Below are positions 1-6,805 of a stretch of 6,805 nt of DNA, piece by piece (position 1 is the first letter of the stretch; each line of letters opens with the position of its first letter). The notes beneath the pieces are model-generated. The model was not told where the DNA came from. It did not search any database and saw nothing but the letters and a program-made list of their open reading frames with translations. Both the position numbers and the translations under genes were made by a program. The stretch comes from an uncultured Hyphomicrobiales bacterium (GTDB lineage Bacteria > Pseudomonadota > Alphaproteobacteria > Rhizobiales > Beijerinckiaceae), in assembly GCA_903932565.1 (NCBI GenBank), contig CAIZGQ010000018.1, forward strand, positions 1 through 6,805, given 5' to 3'.

Positions 1-2491
1 GACCAGCGCCCTGAATTATCTCCTGCGCCAGGCCATCGATACCGGTCGCCTTGTTGGGCTTGATCGGGACAATCCCGCCCTGGGCTGTGGTGTTGTGGTG
101 CTGGCGCTGGGCAAGCACGGCGCGGGGGAACTCAACTATTCCAGCGATATCGACCTCATCGTCTTTTTTGATCCAGCTTGTGCAGCGATTCCCGCCGGGG
201 TTGCGCCTGCGCAGCTTTTTGTGCGCATGACGAAAGCGCTGGCGCGACTGCTGCAGGAGCGCACGGGCGATGGCTATGTGTTGCGGGTGGATCTGCGGCT
301 TCGTCCGGATCCAGGCTCAACGGCGGTGGCCATCTCGTTGCCTGCTGCGTTTGCTTATTATGAGCGGCTTGGCCAAAACTGGGAGCGTGCGGCGCTGATC
401 AAGGCGCGGCCGGTCGCTGGAGATGTGCCCTTGGGGCAGCAGTTTCTTGCCGATCTTGCGCCCTTCATCTGGCGCAAATATTTCGACTACAGTTCCATTG
501 CGGACATTCACGCCATGAAGCGCCAAATCCACGCGGTGCGCGGACATGCGGAAGTCGCGGTAGCCGGGCATGATCTGAAACTTGGTCGTGGCGGTATTCG
601 CGAAGTCGAGTTTTTCGTCCAGACACAGCAGCTGATTTTCGGGGGGCGGCGTCCCGGACTGCGTGGCGCCAAAACACTGCAGATGCTGGTGGCCTTGTTT
701 GAAGATGGCTGGATTACGCCTGCGGCGCGGGATGATCTGCGCGAAGCTTATCTCTTCTTGCGCAGTATGGAGCACCGCCTGCAGATGCGCGGTGACGAAC
801 AGACCCAACGCTTGCCGATGGATCCTGAGGACCTGGAGCGTTTTGCGCAGTTTGCCGGTTACAAGTCCACAAAGCGGTTCGGCGCGGATCTGACCAAGAT
901 GCTCTCCAAGGTCGAGGAGCATTACGCAAGGCTTTTTGAGAATGCGCCGGGTCTTGATTCACAGATCGGCAGCCTTGTGTTCACCGGTGTGGCGGACGAT
1001 CCCGAGACGCTCGAAACCCTGGAAAAGATGGGGTTTCGCCAAGCCCATCAGGCTGCCGAGACCGTTCGGGGGTGGCATTTTGGCCGTCGTGCTGCCGTCC
1101 AGAGTCCGCGCGCGCGCGAGGTCCTCACGGAACTTGTGCCTGCACTGCTTGAAGCCTTTGCGGGCAGTGGAGATCCCGATGCGGCTTTGGCTGCCTTTGA
1201 CGAGGCTCTGAGCCGCATGCCGGCTGCGGCGGAATTGTTTTCAATTTTGCGGTCCAACGCCCAAGTGCGCGAACTCTTCGGTGATATTCTGGGCGGCGCG
1301 CCACGACTTGCGCACGTCATTGCGCAGCGCCCCCATGTGCTTGACGCGGCCATCGATCCAGCCTCATTCCTCGCGCCCGCCACCATGGCCTTCTACACCG
1401 CACGGGCCGATGCGCTTGTCGCGCAATCGCGCACCACCGAGGAATTTCTCGATGGCATCCGCATCATGGCGCAGGAAGAAGCCTTTCTGATCGGCGTGCG
1501 GACCTTGTCGGGCGCCTTTGATCCACTGCTCTCAGGCGAGGTCTATACCGCCTTGGCGCAGAGCGTTGTGCAGGCAGCCCTGGCGCATGTCGAAGCCGTG
1601 TTCGCGCAGGAGCACGGGATCATTGCCGGGGGTGCCTGCGTGATCCTCGCCATGGGCAAGTTCGGCTCGCAGGAAATGACGGCGACGTCCGATCTCGACC
1701 TGATGCTGCTGTATGAATTTGCAGATGAAAGCCCGGAGTCCGATGGTCGTCGGCCGCTGCACGCCACGCAATATTACAGTCGCCTGGCGCAGCGTCTCAT
1801 CTCCGCCCTGACGGTCGCCACACGGCGCGGGCGGCTCTACGACGTGGACATGCGGCTGCGTCCATCCGGGCGGCAAGGACCGGTCGCCACGCGTCTGAAA
1901 AGCTTTTCAGATTACCAACGCGGCGAGGCTGAAATCTGGGAGCACATGGCGCTGACACGGGGGCGCGTGGTGGCAGGCGATGCAAACCTGGCTGAGGCCA
2001 CGCGCGACGTCATTGCGCAGGTTTTGTCGACACCCTGCGATGAGACAAAGCTGCGCGCTTACGTTTACGAGATGCGTCACCTGATTGCTGCGGAAAAAGG
2101 TGACCGCGATCCATGGAACCTGAAGCTCGCGTCCGGCGGCGTCATTGATGTGGAATTCATCGCACAATATCTGGTGCTGCGAGTCTTCCCAACTCATCCC
2201 CAAATTTTGACCACCGGCACCGGCGCGGTTTTAAAATCTGCTGTTGCCCTGGGTGCGCTGGCGCCGGGTCCAGGCGCGACGCTAATTGACGCCCATCACC
2301 TTTATACAAGCGTTGTGCAGATGATGCGCCTAACGGTCGGCGAAGAGTTTGATCCCCAGCATGGTGCGCGTGGCGTGCTTCGGCGGATTGCAGCCGCTGC
2401 AGAAGTGCCGGATTTCGCGCGGCTCGATCTGCAATTGCGTGACATGCGAAAGACCATCCGCACCATTTTCAATTCGCTGCTCGGCCCCTAG
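1..2491 (+). CDS. glnE: Bifunctional glutamine synthetase adenylyltransferase / adenylyl-removing enzyme, 5'-truncated by window edge
   Basis: GlnE attaches AMP to a tyrosine of glutamine synthetase (inactivating it) and removes it by phosphorolysis, under control of PII protein and glutamine, in the cytoplasm. The frame is open from base 2, giving 829 residues; E. coli GlnE has 946, so about 125-150 N-terminal residues lie outside the window. Two nucleotidyltransferase domains are visible. The N-terminal adenylyl-removing domain has GAGELNYSSDIDLIVFFD with metal-binding Asp at residues 49 and 51 (codons at 146 and 152), followed by KLGRGGIREVEFFVQ near 193-207. The C-terminal adenylylating domain has GKFGSQEMTATSDLDLM with Asp 564 and 566 (codons at 1691 and 1697), followed by KLASGGVIDVEFIAQ near 708-722. 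Both active sites look intact, so both activities are expected. The gene ends with TAG, 11 bases from the stop of the convergent kinase gene. Its start and promoter are not in the window. Identification is very secure. Confidence 0.97.
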   Translation, partial: TSALNYLLRQAIDTGRLVGLDRDNPALGCGVVVLALGKHGAGELNYSSDIDLIVFFDPACAAIPAGVAPAQLFVRMTKALARLLQERTGDGYVLRVDLRLRPDPGSTAVAISLPAAFAYYERLGQNWERAALIKARPVAGDVPLGQQFLADLAPFIWRKYFDYSSIADIHAMKRQIHAVRGHAEVAVAGHDLKLGRGGIREVEFFVQTQQLIFGGRRPGLRGAKTLQMLVALFEDGWITPAARDDLREAYLFLRSMEHRLQMRGDEQTQRLPMDPEDLERFAQFAGYKSTKRFGADLTKMLSKVEEHYARLFENAPGLDSQIGSLVFTGVADDPETLETLEKMGFRQAHQAAETVRGWHFGRRAAVQSPRAREVLTELVPALLEAFAGSGDPDAALAAFDEALSRMPAAAELFSILRSNAQVRELFGDILGGAPRLAHVIAQRPHVLDAAIDPASFLAPATMAFYTARADALVAQSRTTEEFLDGIRIMAQEEAFLIGVRTLSGAFDPLLSGEVYTALAQSVVQAALAHVEAVFAQEHGIIAGGACVILAMGKFGSQEMTATSDLDLMLLYEFADESPESDGRRPLHATQYYSRLAQRLISALTVATRRGRLYDVDMRLRPSGRQGPVATRLKSFSDYQRGEAEIWEHMALTRGRVVAGDANLAEATRDVIAQVLSTPCDETKLRAYVYEMRHLIAAEKGDRDPWNLKLASGGVIDVEFIAQYLVLRVFPTHPQILTTGTGAVLKSAVALGALAPGPGATLIDAHHLYTSVVQMMRLTVGEEFDPQHGARGVLRRIAAAAEVPDFARLDLQLRDMRKTIRTIFNSLLGP

Positions 2492-2502
2492 CCAAAAAGC
2501 CC

Positions 2503-4887
2503 TTATGCCGCAACGGAAATACGGGTCGAGAGGCCTGATGTGCCAGTGACGTTGTCAACCTGTGTGGCGGCAAGCGGCAGGCGCATTTCGACCAATGTGC
2601 CGCGGCCCGGGGCCGAGTCAATGGCCAAAGATCCGCCATGCAGTGCCATCAACGAGTTTGCGATGGCGAGGCCAAGTCCAGAGCCCTTGTAGCCATTTTC
2701 AAGCGGCGCGCTGAATTGTTCAAAGGGCTGGCAAAGGCGCATTTGCTCGTTCTGTGGAATGCCGACACCATAATCACGCACGCGGATCGTCAAGCACCGG
2801 TCGTCAACCTGTAGCATCACGTCGATCCGTTCATCGACATTCGAGAACTTCACAGCATTGACGAGAATGTTCTCAAGGCTTTTGGAAATGGCTGAGGCAT
2901 CGATAAAGACATTTGGCAGGTCGGCGGGGACGGACGACGCAAATGTAATGTTCTTTGCCTCAGCAAGGCTGGCAATGCGCTGCATGATGTCTGAGATGAT
3001 GTCGTCCGGTGCAATCCAGGCCCGGTCGATGGTCGCTGAGCCTGTCTCAAGCCGCGACATGTCGAGGACGTCTGTGATAATTCCCAGCAGGCGCTGGCCG
3101 CTTTCGCGGATGTGCGAGCAATAATCGACATATTTGGTGTTGCCGAGACAGCCGAGAGTCTGCTGCTCCATCATTTCGGAGAAGCCGATAATGTGATTGA
3201 GCGGGGTACGCAGCTCGTGGCTCATATTGGAGAGGAACTCCGATTTTGCGCGGCTTGCGGTTTCAGCTTCGGCTTTTTGTTCCAGATAGCGCTCGGCCAG
3301 TTCAACAAGTTGCTTTGCCTGCAATTCCAGCGCGTGACGCGAGTGGCGAAGATCGGCGACGGTTGCCAGCAGCCGACGCTCGGATTCCATCAGCTGCTCT
3401 TCGTGACGTTTGAGCGTGGTGATGTCAGTGCCCACCGACACGAAACCGCCGTCGCGCGTGCGGCGTTCGTTGATTTGAAGCCACCGGCCATCTTCAAGGC
3501 GCGCCTCGTAGCTGCGGGCCAAATTTTGGGTGGAACTGTTTGGAGCAACACCCTCAATGCCAATTTCGCATTCAATGACTGGCGGCGCACCATGCTCCAT
3601 TAGCGTGGCGTAGGGCGTGCCGGACAGGACAGCTTCGCCCGGCAGGTTATGAAACTTCTGAAACTTCGAATTGCACATCACAAGCTGGTTGTCGGCATCC
3701 CACAGCACGAAGGCTTCCGAGATGGTCTCAATGGCATCCCGGAGGCGCGAATCCGCTGTTGCCGTGCGCTCTTCCATCAAATGCTGATCGGTGATGTCGA
3801 CTGCAATGCCAATGAGATGGCCTGAATCAACCTGATCGTCCTTCACCAATTCCGCACGAGCGCGCAGCCAGATCCAGTCGCCTTTTGCTGTTCGAATACG
3901 GAAGGTTCGATCAATGATTTTGGTCGCACTATCAGCAAGGCTTTCTGCCATGTCGCTCAAGCTGCCATCCTGCGGATGGATCAACGCATCAATGTCGCCA
4001 AAGGAGAGGTACGGACGATCCGGCACCATGCCGAGAAGCTGATACATCGAGGTCGACCAGTAAATGCGGCCGCGCGCAATATCCCAATCCCACAGGCCAC
4101 AACGGCCACGGTTCAAGGCTGTCTCAATTTTTTCGCGGATCGAAAACGATTGCGTCTCCACATCTGCCATGCGCCGGGAACTGCGGAACCAGGCCAGCGT
4201 TCCCAGCATCGCGAGCAATCCTGCGATGCTGATGAAAGAGGTCGTGCGCATGGTGGCGCTGCGCCATCCCGACAACACATCATCCACGCGGTGATAGATG
4301 GCAATCTGGCCCAAGCCAGGGGCTCCGTTTGACGCCTGGGTGATCGGCAGTTGGAAATTGCGCACAACAGCCAGCACGTCCTCGCCGTTGGGCAAAGTAA
4401 TGCGCATCACACCTGCCCGGTCCGCAAATGTCGTCAGCGGCTGGCCGGGTCCAAGATGGTCCACCAACTGGCCCTGAATTTCGGAATTGGGCGGAAAGCT
4501 ATGGGTGATCTCACCCGCGCCATTGCTGATCAGCAGCTGTCGATTGCCGCGAAACACATAGTTTGGAAAGATGTTCGCAGTCACCGGTAGGCCCGCTTCG
4601 CCAAACTGTGACTTCGTCAGCGCTTCCATACGATGTGTGACGTTGGACGCCAACATCTCAAGCTCTGTTCTTGCGTCGGCAAGCGCCTGGCGGCGTTGAT
4701 GAAGTGCTTCCAATCCCGCCAGAACAACCAACCCGCTGACAACCACAACAACCATTGTGGGGCCAGCGACCCGAAATGCAGGCCACAGGCTCGTCTTGGG
4801 AGCAACACTCGGTTGAGACAACAAACGCGCAAGTCCCTGCAATGCACCGGAACAAATTGGTGCATTGGCTGCGTTTGCACGCGCCAT
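2503..4887 (-). CDS. Membrane-bound PAS-domain sensor histidine kinase, PleC/DivJ (PdhS)-like
   Basis: The protein has 794 residues counted from the ATG at 4887. A short cytoplasmic N-terminus precedes TM1 (about 43-60), an extracytoplasmic sensor region (about 63-213) and TM2 (about 216-234). Two PAS domains follow: PAS/PAC about 255-370, ending GIAVDITDQH, and a PAS_7-type about 380-492, ending VGTDITTLK. A helical linker (about 493-548) leads to HisKA with H-box FLSNMSHELRTPLN (phospho-acceptor His557) and HATPase_c with N-box LENILVNAVKFS (671-682), G1 DYGVGIP (705-711), F-box PFEQF (721-725) and G2 GSGLGLAI (735-742). All catalytic boxes are intact; there is no receiver domain and no adjacent response regulator. 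The HELRTPLNxIIGFSE block is typical of alphaproteobacterial PleC/DivJ/PdhS kinases, which act on DivK/PleD-type receivers. A glnE-adjacent PleC in rhizobia fits my memory of the locus but is unverified, so no symbol is given. ATG 4887 is preferred over ATG 4935 because AAAAAGGGG lies six bases upstream of it. The upstream ATG would add 16 residues and has only a G-run directly abutting it. Confidence 0.95.
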   Translation of the reverse strand: MARANAANAPICSGALQGLARLLSQPSVAPKTSLWPAFRVAGPTMVVVVVSGLVVLAGLEALHQRRQALADARTELEMLASNVTHRMEALTKSQFGEAGLPVTANIFPNYVFRGNRQLLISNGAGEITHSFPPNSEIQGQLVDHLGPGQPLTTFADRAGVMRITLPNGEDVLAVVRNFQLPITQASNGAPGLGQIAIYHRVDDVLSGWRSATMRTTSFISIAGLLAMLGTLAWFRSSRRMADVETQSFSIREKIETALNRGRCGLWDWDIARGRIYWSTSMYQLLGMVPDRPYLSFGDIDALIHPQDGSLSDMAESLADSATKIIDRTFRIRTAKGDWIWLRARAELVKDDQVDSGHLIGIAVDITDQHLMEERTATADSRLRDAIETISEAFVLWDADNQLVMCNSKFQKFHNLPGEAVLSGTPYATLMEHGAPPVIECEIGIEGVAPNSSTQNLARSYEARLEDGRWLQINERRTRDGGFVSVGTDITTLKRHEEQLMESERRLLATVADLRHSRHALELQAKQLVELAERYLEQKAEAETASRAKSEFLSNMSHELRTPLNHIIGFSEMMEQQTLGCLGNTKYVDYCSHIRESGQRLLGIITDVLDMSRLETGSATIDRAWIAPDDIISDIMQRIASLAEAKNITFASSVPADLPNVFIDASAISKSLENILVNAVKFSNVDERIDVMLQVDDRCLTIRVRDYGVGIPQNEQMRLCQPFEQFSAPLENGYKGSGLGLAIANSLMALHGGSLAIDSAPGRGTLVEMRLPLAATQVDNVTGTSGLSTRISVAA

Positions 4888-4889
4888 GC

Positions 4890-4925
4890 TTGGCCCCTTT
4901 TTGATCGTTCTGGCTCGGGGGCCAA
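4890..4925 (-). repeat. Perfect 8-bp inverted repeat covering the kinase ribosome binding site
   Basis: On the minus strand TTGGCCCC (4925-4918) is followed, after a 20-base spacer, by its exact complement GGGGCCAA (4897-4890). In the mRNA this gives an 8-pair stem with six G:C pairs that ends two bases before the ATG and includes the whole GGGG of the Shine-Dalgarno sequence. There is no U-tract after it, so it does not look like an intrinsic terminator. The repeat is directly visible; a role in restraining translation is inference. If translation began at 4935 instead, these bases would be coding. Confidence 0.55.
4894..4902 (-). promoter_or_regulatory. Shine-Dalgarno sequence deciding the kinase start
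   Basis: Read on the minus strand this is AAAAAGGGG, followed by six bases (CCAAGC) and then ATG at 4887-4885. Spacing and purine content fit a ribosome binding site, which is why the kinase start is placed at 4887. The four G residues also form part of the inverted repeat at 4890-4925. Confidence 0.6.
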
Positions 4926-4942
4926 TGTGCCGCATCCCCCCC

Positions 4943-5126
4943 GAATCATGCCCATCTGAATCTTGTGCTCAGTCTTTGTCCAGAGGTTAATGAAACCTTG
5001 TCGGAAAAAAACCGGTCACTGATTCAGAATGTCGCTGACGACGTTGGGTCATTGCCTGCATTTAAAAAAGGCCCTTACCCGTCGGCATGGAATCAAAACG
5101 TGAACAAAGCTGGCGGTGGCGGATTC
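4943..5126. promoter_or_regulatory. Cluster of five GANTC (CcrM-type) methylation sites upstream of the kinase gene
   Basis: GANTC occurs at 4943-4947, 4958-4962, 5021-5025, 5090-5094 and 5122-5126. GANTC is the target of the CcrM adenine methyltransferase in alphaproteobacteria, where methylation state can tune promoters of cell-cycle genes. By eye I count only about 14 GANTC sites in the remaining roughly 6.6 kb, so this gap is clearly enriched. The sites are seen directly; a regulatory role here is inference and assumes the host carries CcrM. Confidence 0.4.
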
Positions 5127-5127
5127 C
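5089..5127 (-). repeat. 6-bp inverted repeat just downstream of pepN
   Basis: On the minus strand GGAATC (5127-5122), beginning nine bases after the pepN stop, is matched by GATTCC (5094-5089) across a 27-base loop. Each arm contains a GANTC site. It could be a weak 3' end structure for the pepN transcript, but the stem is short, the loop long, and the nearest T-run begins about 20 bases further on. It may be a coincidence. Confidence 0.25.
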
Positions 5128-5136
5128 GATGCGTCA

Positions 5137-6805
5137 TCAGGCGAGTGACCGCTGCACAATGTCAGTGACGTCCGCCGACAGGCCAGACGTGTTGGCGACG
5201 CGTTGCAAGGCGGCTTGCGCTTTCGCGCGACGGCCCGGCTCCAGCGTTCGCCAGCTGCGGAAGGCGGACAGAAGGCGCGCGGCGACCTGTGGATTGCGGG
5301 GATCAATCTCCAGAACCACATTTGCGACAAGATCGTAGCCGCGGCCGTCCGGTGCGTTGAATTGCGTTGGGTTGGCGGTTGCAAATACGCCGATGAGCGA
5401 GCGAAGGCGGTTGGGGTTCCCCATGCTGAAGGTTGGATGCTTCATCAGACGCAGCACGCGATCATAGGTGGCGCTTTCCGGAATCATGGCTTGCAATGCG
5501 AACCATTTGTCGATCACGAGTGCGTCCTGCGCATGGGCTTTGAAGAACGCGTCGAGCGCGGTCTCCCGATCCGAGCCGGGGATGTGGCTGATCACAGCCA
5601 GTGCAGCGAAGCGATCCGTCATGTTGTTGGCGCTGTCGAACTGTTGTTTGGCCAGCAGGGCGCCCTCGGCGGGGTCACCCACAGCATAAAGATCGAGGGC
5701 GGCATTGCGCATCGCCCGCCGCCCCGCGCTGGCAGCGTCTGGACTGAAGGCTTCTTCGCTTGCCAGTTCTTCGTAAGCATCGCGCAAGGCGCTGCCCAAA
5801 GCGTGGCTTAGCTGCCGACGAAGATTGACGCGCGCGGCATGAATGGCGTCGGGATCAACGTCCTTGCCGATGTCACGCGCAAGATCCGCCTCGGATGGCA
5901 GGCTCAGCACCTGCGCAGCAAAGGCCGGATCACTGGAGGAATTGCCGAGCGCGATCCCCATCGCCATCATGAACTCGGCGTCTTCAACAGGTTTGCCGCC
6001 AGCACGCAATGTTGCGATCTGTTCGATCATCAGCCGCGTGGCATAGGTCTGCACCGCCTGCCAGCGATTAAACGAATCCGTATCATGCGCCAGCAACGTC
6101 AGAAGATCGCCGTTGCTGATATCCATGTCCAGCTTGACGGGGGCCGAAAGTCCCCGCAGCAGCGACGGCACAGGCGGCTCGTCAATGTTGTGGAAGGTGA
6201 TGCGACGCGTTGCGGTCGACAATTCAAATGTGGCCCGCGCCGTCTCGTCCGGACGGGCGCCATCGGTTGCATATAGCGCATCGGTCACAAGTTTGAACTC
6301 GCCGCCATTGCGCTTCACAAGACCCATCACAACCGGGATGCAGCTTGGCTTTTTGTGGGATTGGCCCGGCGTATCGGGCTGGCTCTGGACAAGATCAAGC
6401 GTGTAAGTCTTGCGCTTTGGATCGTATGAACCGCTGGCGCGCACAATCGGCGTGCCTGCCTGATCATACCAGCGCATGAAGGGCGCAAGATCGCGGCCTG
6501 ATGCCTCCGCAAAACAGCCGATAAAATCTTCAATTGTCGCTGCCGTGCCATCGTAGCGCTGGAAATACAGATCCATGCCGGCCCGGAAGGCTTCGGCACC
6601 GATCCATGTGCGCAGGGTGCGGATGACCTCAGCGCCTTTTTCGTAGACGGTGGCCGTATAGAAATTATTGATCTCGAGATAGGTCTCGGGGCGCACATTG
6701 TGCGCGAGCGGACCCGCATCTTCGGCAAATTGCACAGAGCGCAGCGTGCGCACATCGGCGATGCGCTTCACGGCGCGGGAGCGCTGGTCGCTCGAAAATT
6801 CCTGA
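5137..6805 (-). CDS. pepN: Aminopeptidase N (M1 zinc metallopeptidase), 5'-truncated by window edge
   Basis: PepN removes N-terminal amino acids from peptides in the cytoplasm and contributes to peptide turnover. The frame stays open to the window edge; 555 residues are visible, starting QEFSSDQRSRAVKRIADVR, which lines up with E. coli PepN (870 residues) from about residue 328. The zinc-binding HEXXH and the third ligand Glu320 of E. coli numbering lie just outside the window, the latter by about eight residues. NNFYTATVYEKGAEV is present; its VYEKG tyrosine (codon 6643-6645) matches the transition-state Tyr381 of E. coli. GTPIV and the beta-rich stretch after it mark the DUF3458 Ig-like domain (about 115-220 of the fragment), and the rest is the helical C-terminal domain. 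Length to the C-terminus (555 versus about 543 in E. coli) is normal. The GTG at 6771 is internal, not the true start. The gene shares its strand with the downstream kinase, 249 bases away. Confidence 0.96.
   Translation of the reverse strand, partial: QEFSSDQRSRAVKRIADVRTLRSVQFAEDAGPLAHNVRPETYLEINNFYTATVYEKGAEVIRTLRTWIGAEAFRAGMDLYFQRYDGTAATIEDFIGCFAEASGRDLAPFMRWYDQAGTPIVRASGSYDPKRKTYTLDLVQSQPDTPGQSHKKPSCIPVVMGLVKRNGGEFKLVTDALYATDGARPDETARATFELSTATRRITFHNIDEPPVPSLLRGLSAPVKLDMDISNGDLLTLLAHDTDSFNRWQAVQTYATRLMIEQIATLRAGGKPVEDAEFMMAMGIALGNSSSDPAFAAQVLSLPSEADLARDIGKDVDPDAIHAARVNLRRQLSHALGSALRDAYEELASEEAFSPDAASAGRRAMRNAALDLYAVGDPAEGALLAKQQFDSANNMTDRFAALAVISHIPGSDRETALDAFFKAHAQDALVIDKWFALQAMIPESATYDRVLRLMKHPTFSMGNPNRLRSLIGVFATANPTQFNAPDGRGYDLVANVVLEIDPRNPQVAARLLSAFRSWRTLEPGRRAKAQAALQRVANTSGLSADVTDIVQRSLA

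Larger units (their letters stand above)
4888..5136. other. Intergenic region between pepN stop and kinase start
   Basis: This 249-base gap is more A/T-rich than its surroundings and shows no coding pattern. Read leftwards from pepN it holds an imperfect inverted repeat (5127-5089), a T6 run (5069-5064), a T7 run just after GACCGG (5011-5005), a TTAACC element (4990-4985), a G7 run (4942-4936) and the hairpin over the kinase ribosome binding site. The T-runs could mark leaky pepN termination, but I could not draw a strong GC stem directly before either one. I looked for a sigma-70 type -35/-10 pair for the kinase and found none convincing. A kinase promoter probably lies here, given the gap size, but cannot be placed. 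Confidence 0.5.

Noticed and set aside
1..94. glnE starting at the GTG at position 95 as a complete gene
   Set aside because: The frame stays open to base 2, and E. coli GlnE has about 124 more residues before this catalytic motif, so the gene is cut by the window edge.
317..922. Long minus-strand open frame (201 codons) opposite glnE
   Set aside because: It lies entirely antisense to a highly conserved part of glnE. The translation matches no family I recognise and is explained by the codon bias of the real gene.
3112..3603. Plus-strand open frame (163 codons) opposite the histidine kinase
   Set aside because: It overlaps the PAS/HisKA coding region on the other strand, where all motifs are intact, so it is a shadow of GC-biased codons.
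5000..5075. Intrinsic terminator of pepN at the T7 or T6 runs
   Set aside because: The sequence before the T7 run (GTCA...TGAC) pairs only in scattered short blocks, and the T6 run has no adequate GC stem directly in front. Neither is strong enough to list as a terminator.
4965..5168. Possible small plus-strand gene of 67 codons covering much of the intergenic region
   Set aside because: It starts in the gap but runs into the 3' end of pepN on the opposite strand. It has no clear ribosome binding site and no recognisable protein features.
5203..5811. Plus-strand open frame (202 codons) opposite pepN
   Set aside because: It is antisense to the helical C-terminal domain of PepN and has no recognisable domain; it is a composition shadow.
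6769..6805. pepN starting at the GTG at 6771 as a short aminopeptidase
   Set aside because: The frame continues to the window edge with residues (QEFSSDQRSRA) matching the interior of PepN next to the zinc site, so the start lies outside the window.

Overview
The window looks like ordinary core chromosome of an alphaproteobacterium. The likely order is Rhizobiales/Hyphomicrobiales, inferred from moderately high GC, the style of the histidine kinase, and the gene order pepN - PAS histidine kinase - glnE. I saw no mobile element, phage, CRISPR, tRNA or rRNA signal. I also found no multi-gene system that would be new to science.

Layout: positions 1-2491 (+) hold the C-terminal seven-eighths of glnE, the adenylyltransferase/adenylyl-removing enzyme that sets glutamine synthetase activity. 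After only 11 bases, a membrane-anchored sensor histidine kinase with two PAS domains runs the other way (2503-4887, -). Its HisKA domain resembles the PleC/DivJ (PdhS) family that controls the alphaproteobacterial cell cycle. A 249-base intergenic region follows (4888-5136). The C-terminal two-thirds of pepN, an M1 zinc aminopeptidase, then reads leftwards from the right edge (5137-6805, -). Both outer genes are cut by the window edge, not broken.

The genes do not form an obvious pathway: nitrogen assimilation control, cell-cycle or envelope signalling, and peptide breakdown. pepN and the kinase share a strand, but the gap suggests the kinase has its own promoter. glnE is convergent with the kinase.

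The part that deserves a second look is the leader of the kinase gene. It has a perfect 8-bp inverted repeat that would bury the likely Shine-Dalgarno sequence, a dense cluster of five GANTC (CcrM-type methylation) sites within 184 bases, a half-matching CtrA-like box, and a G7 run abutting an alternative upstream ATG. Together these suggest, without proving, cell-cycle-linked and translational control of a cell-cycle-type kinase.
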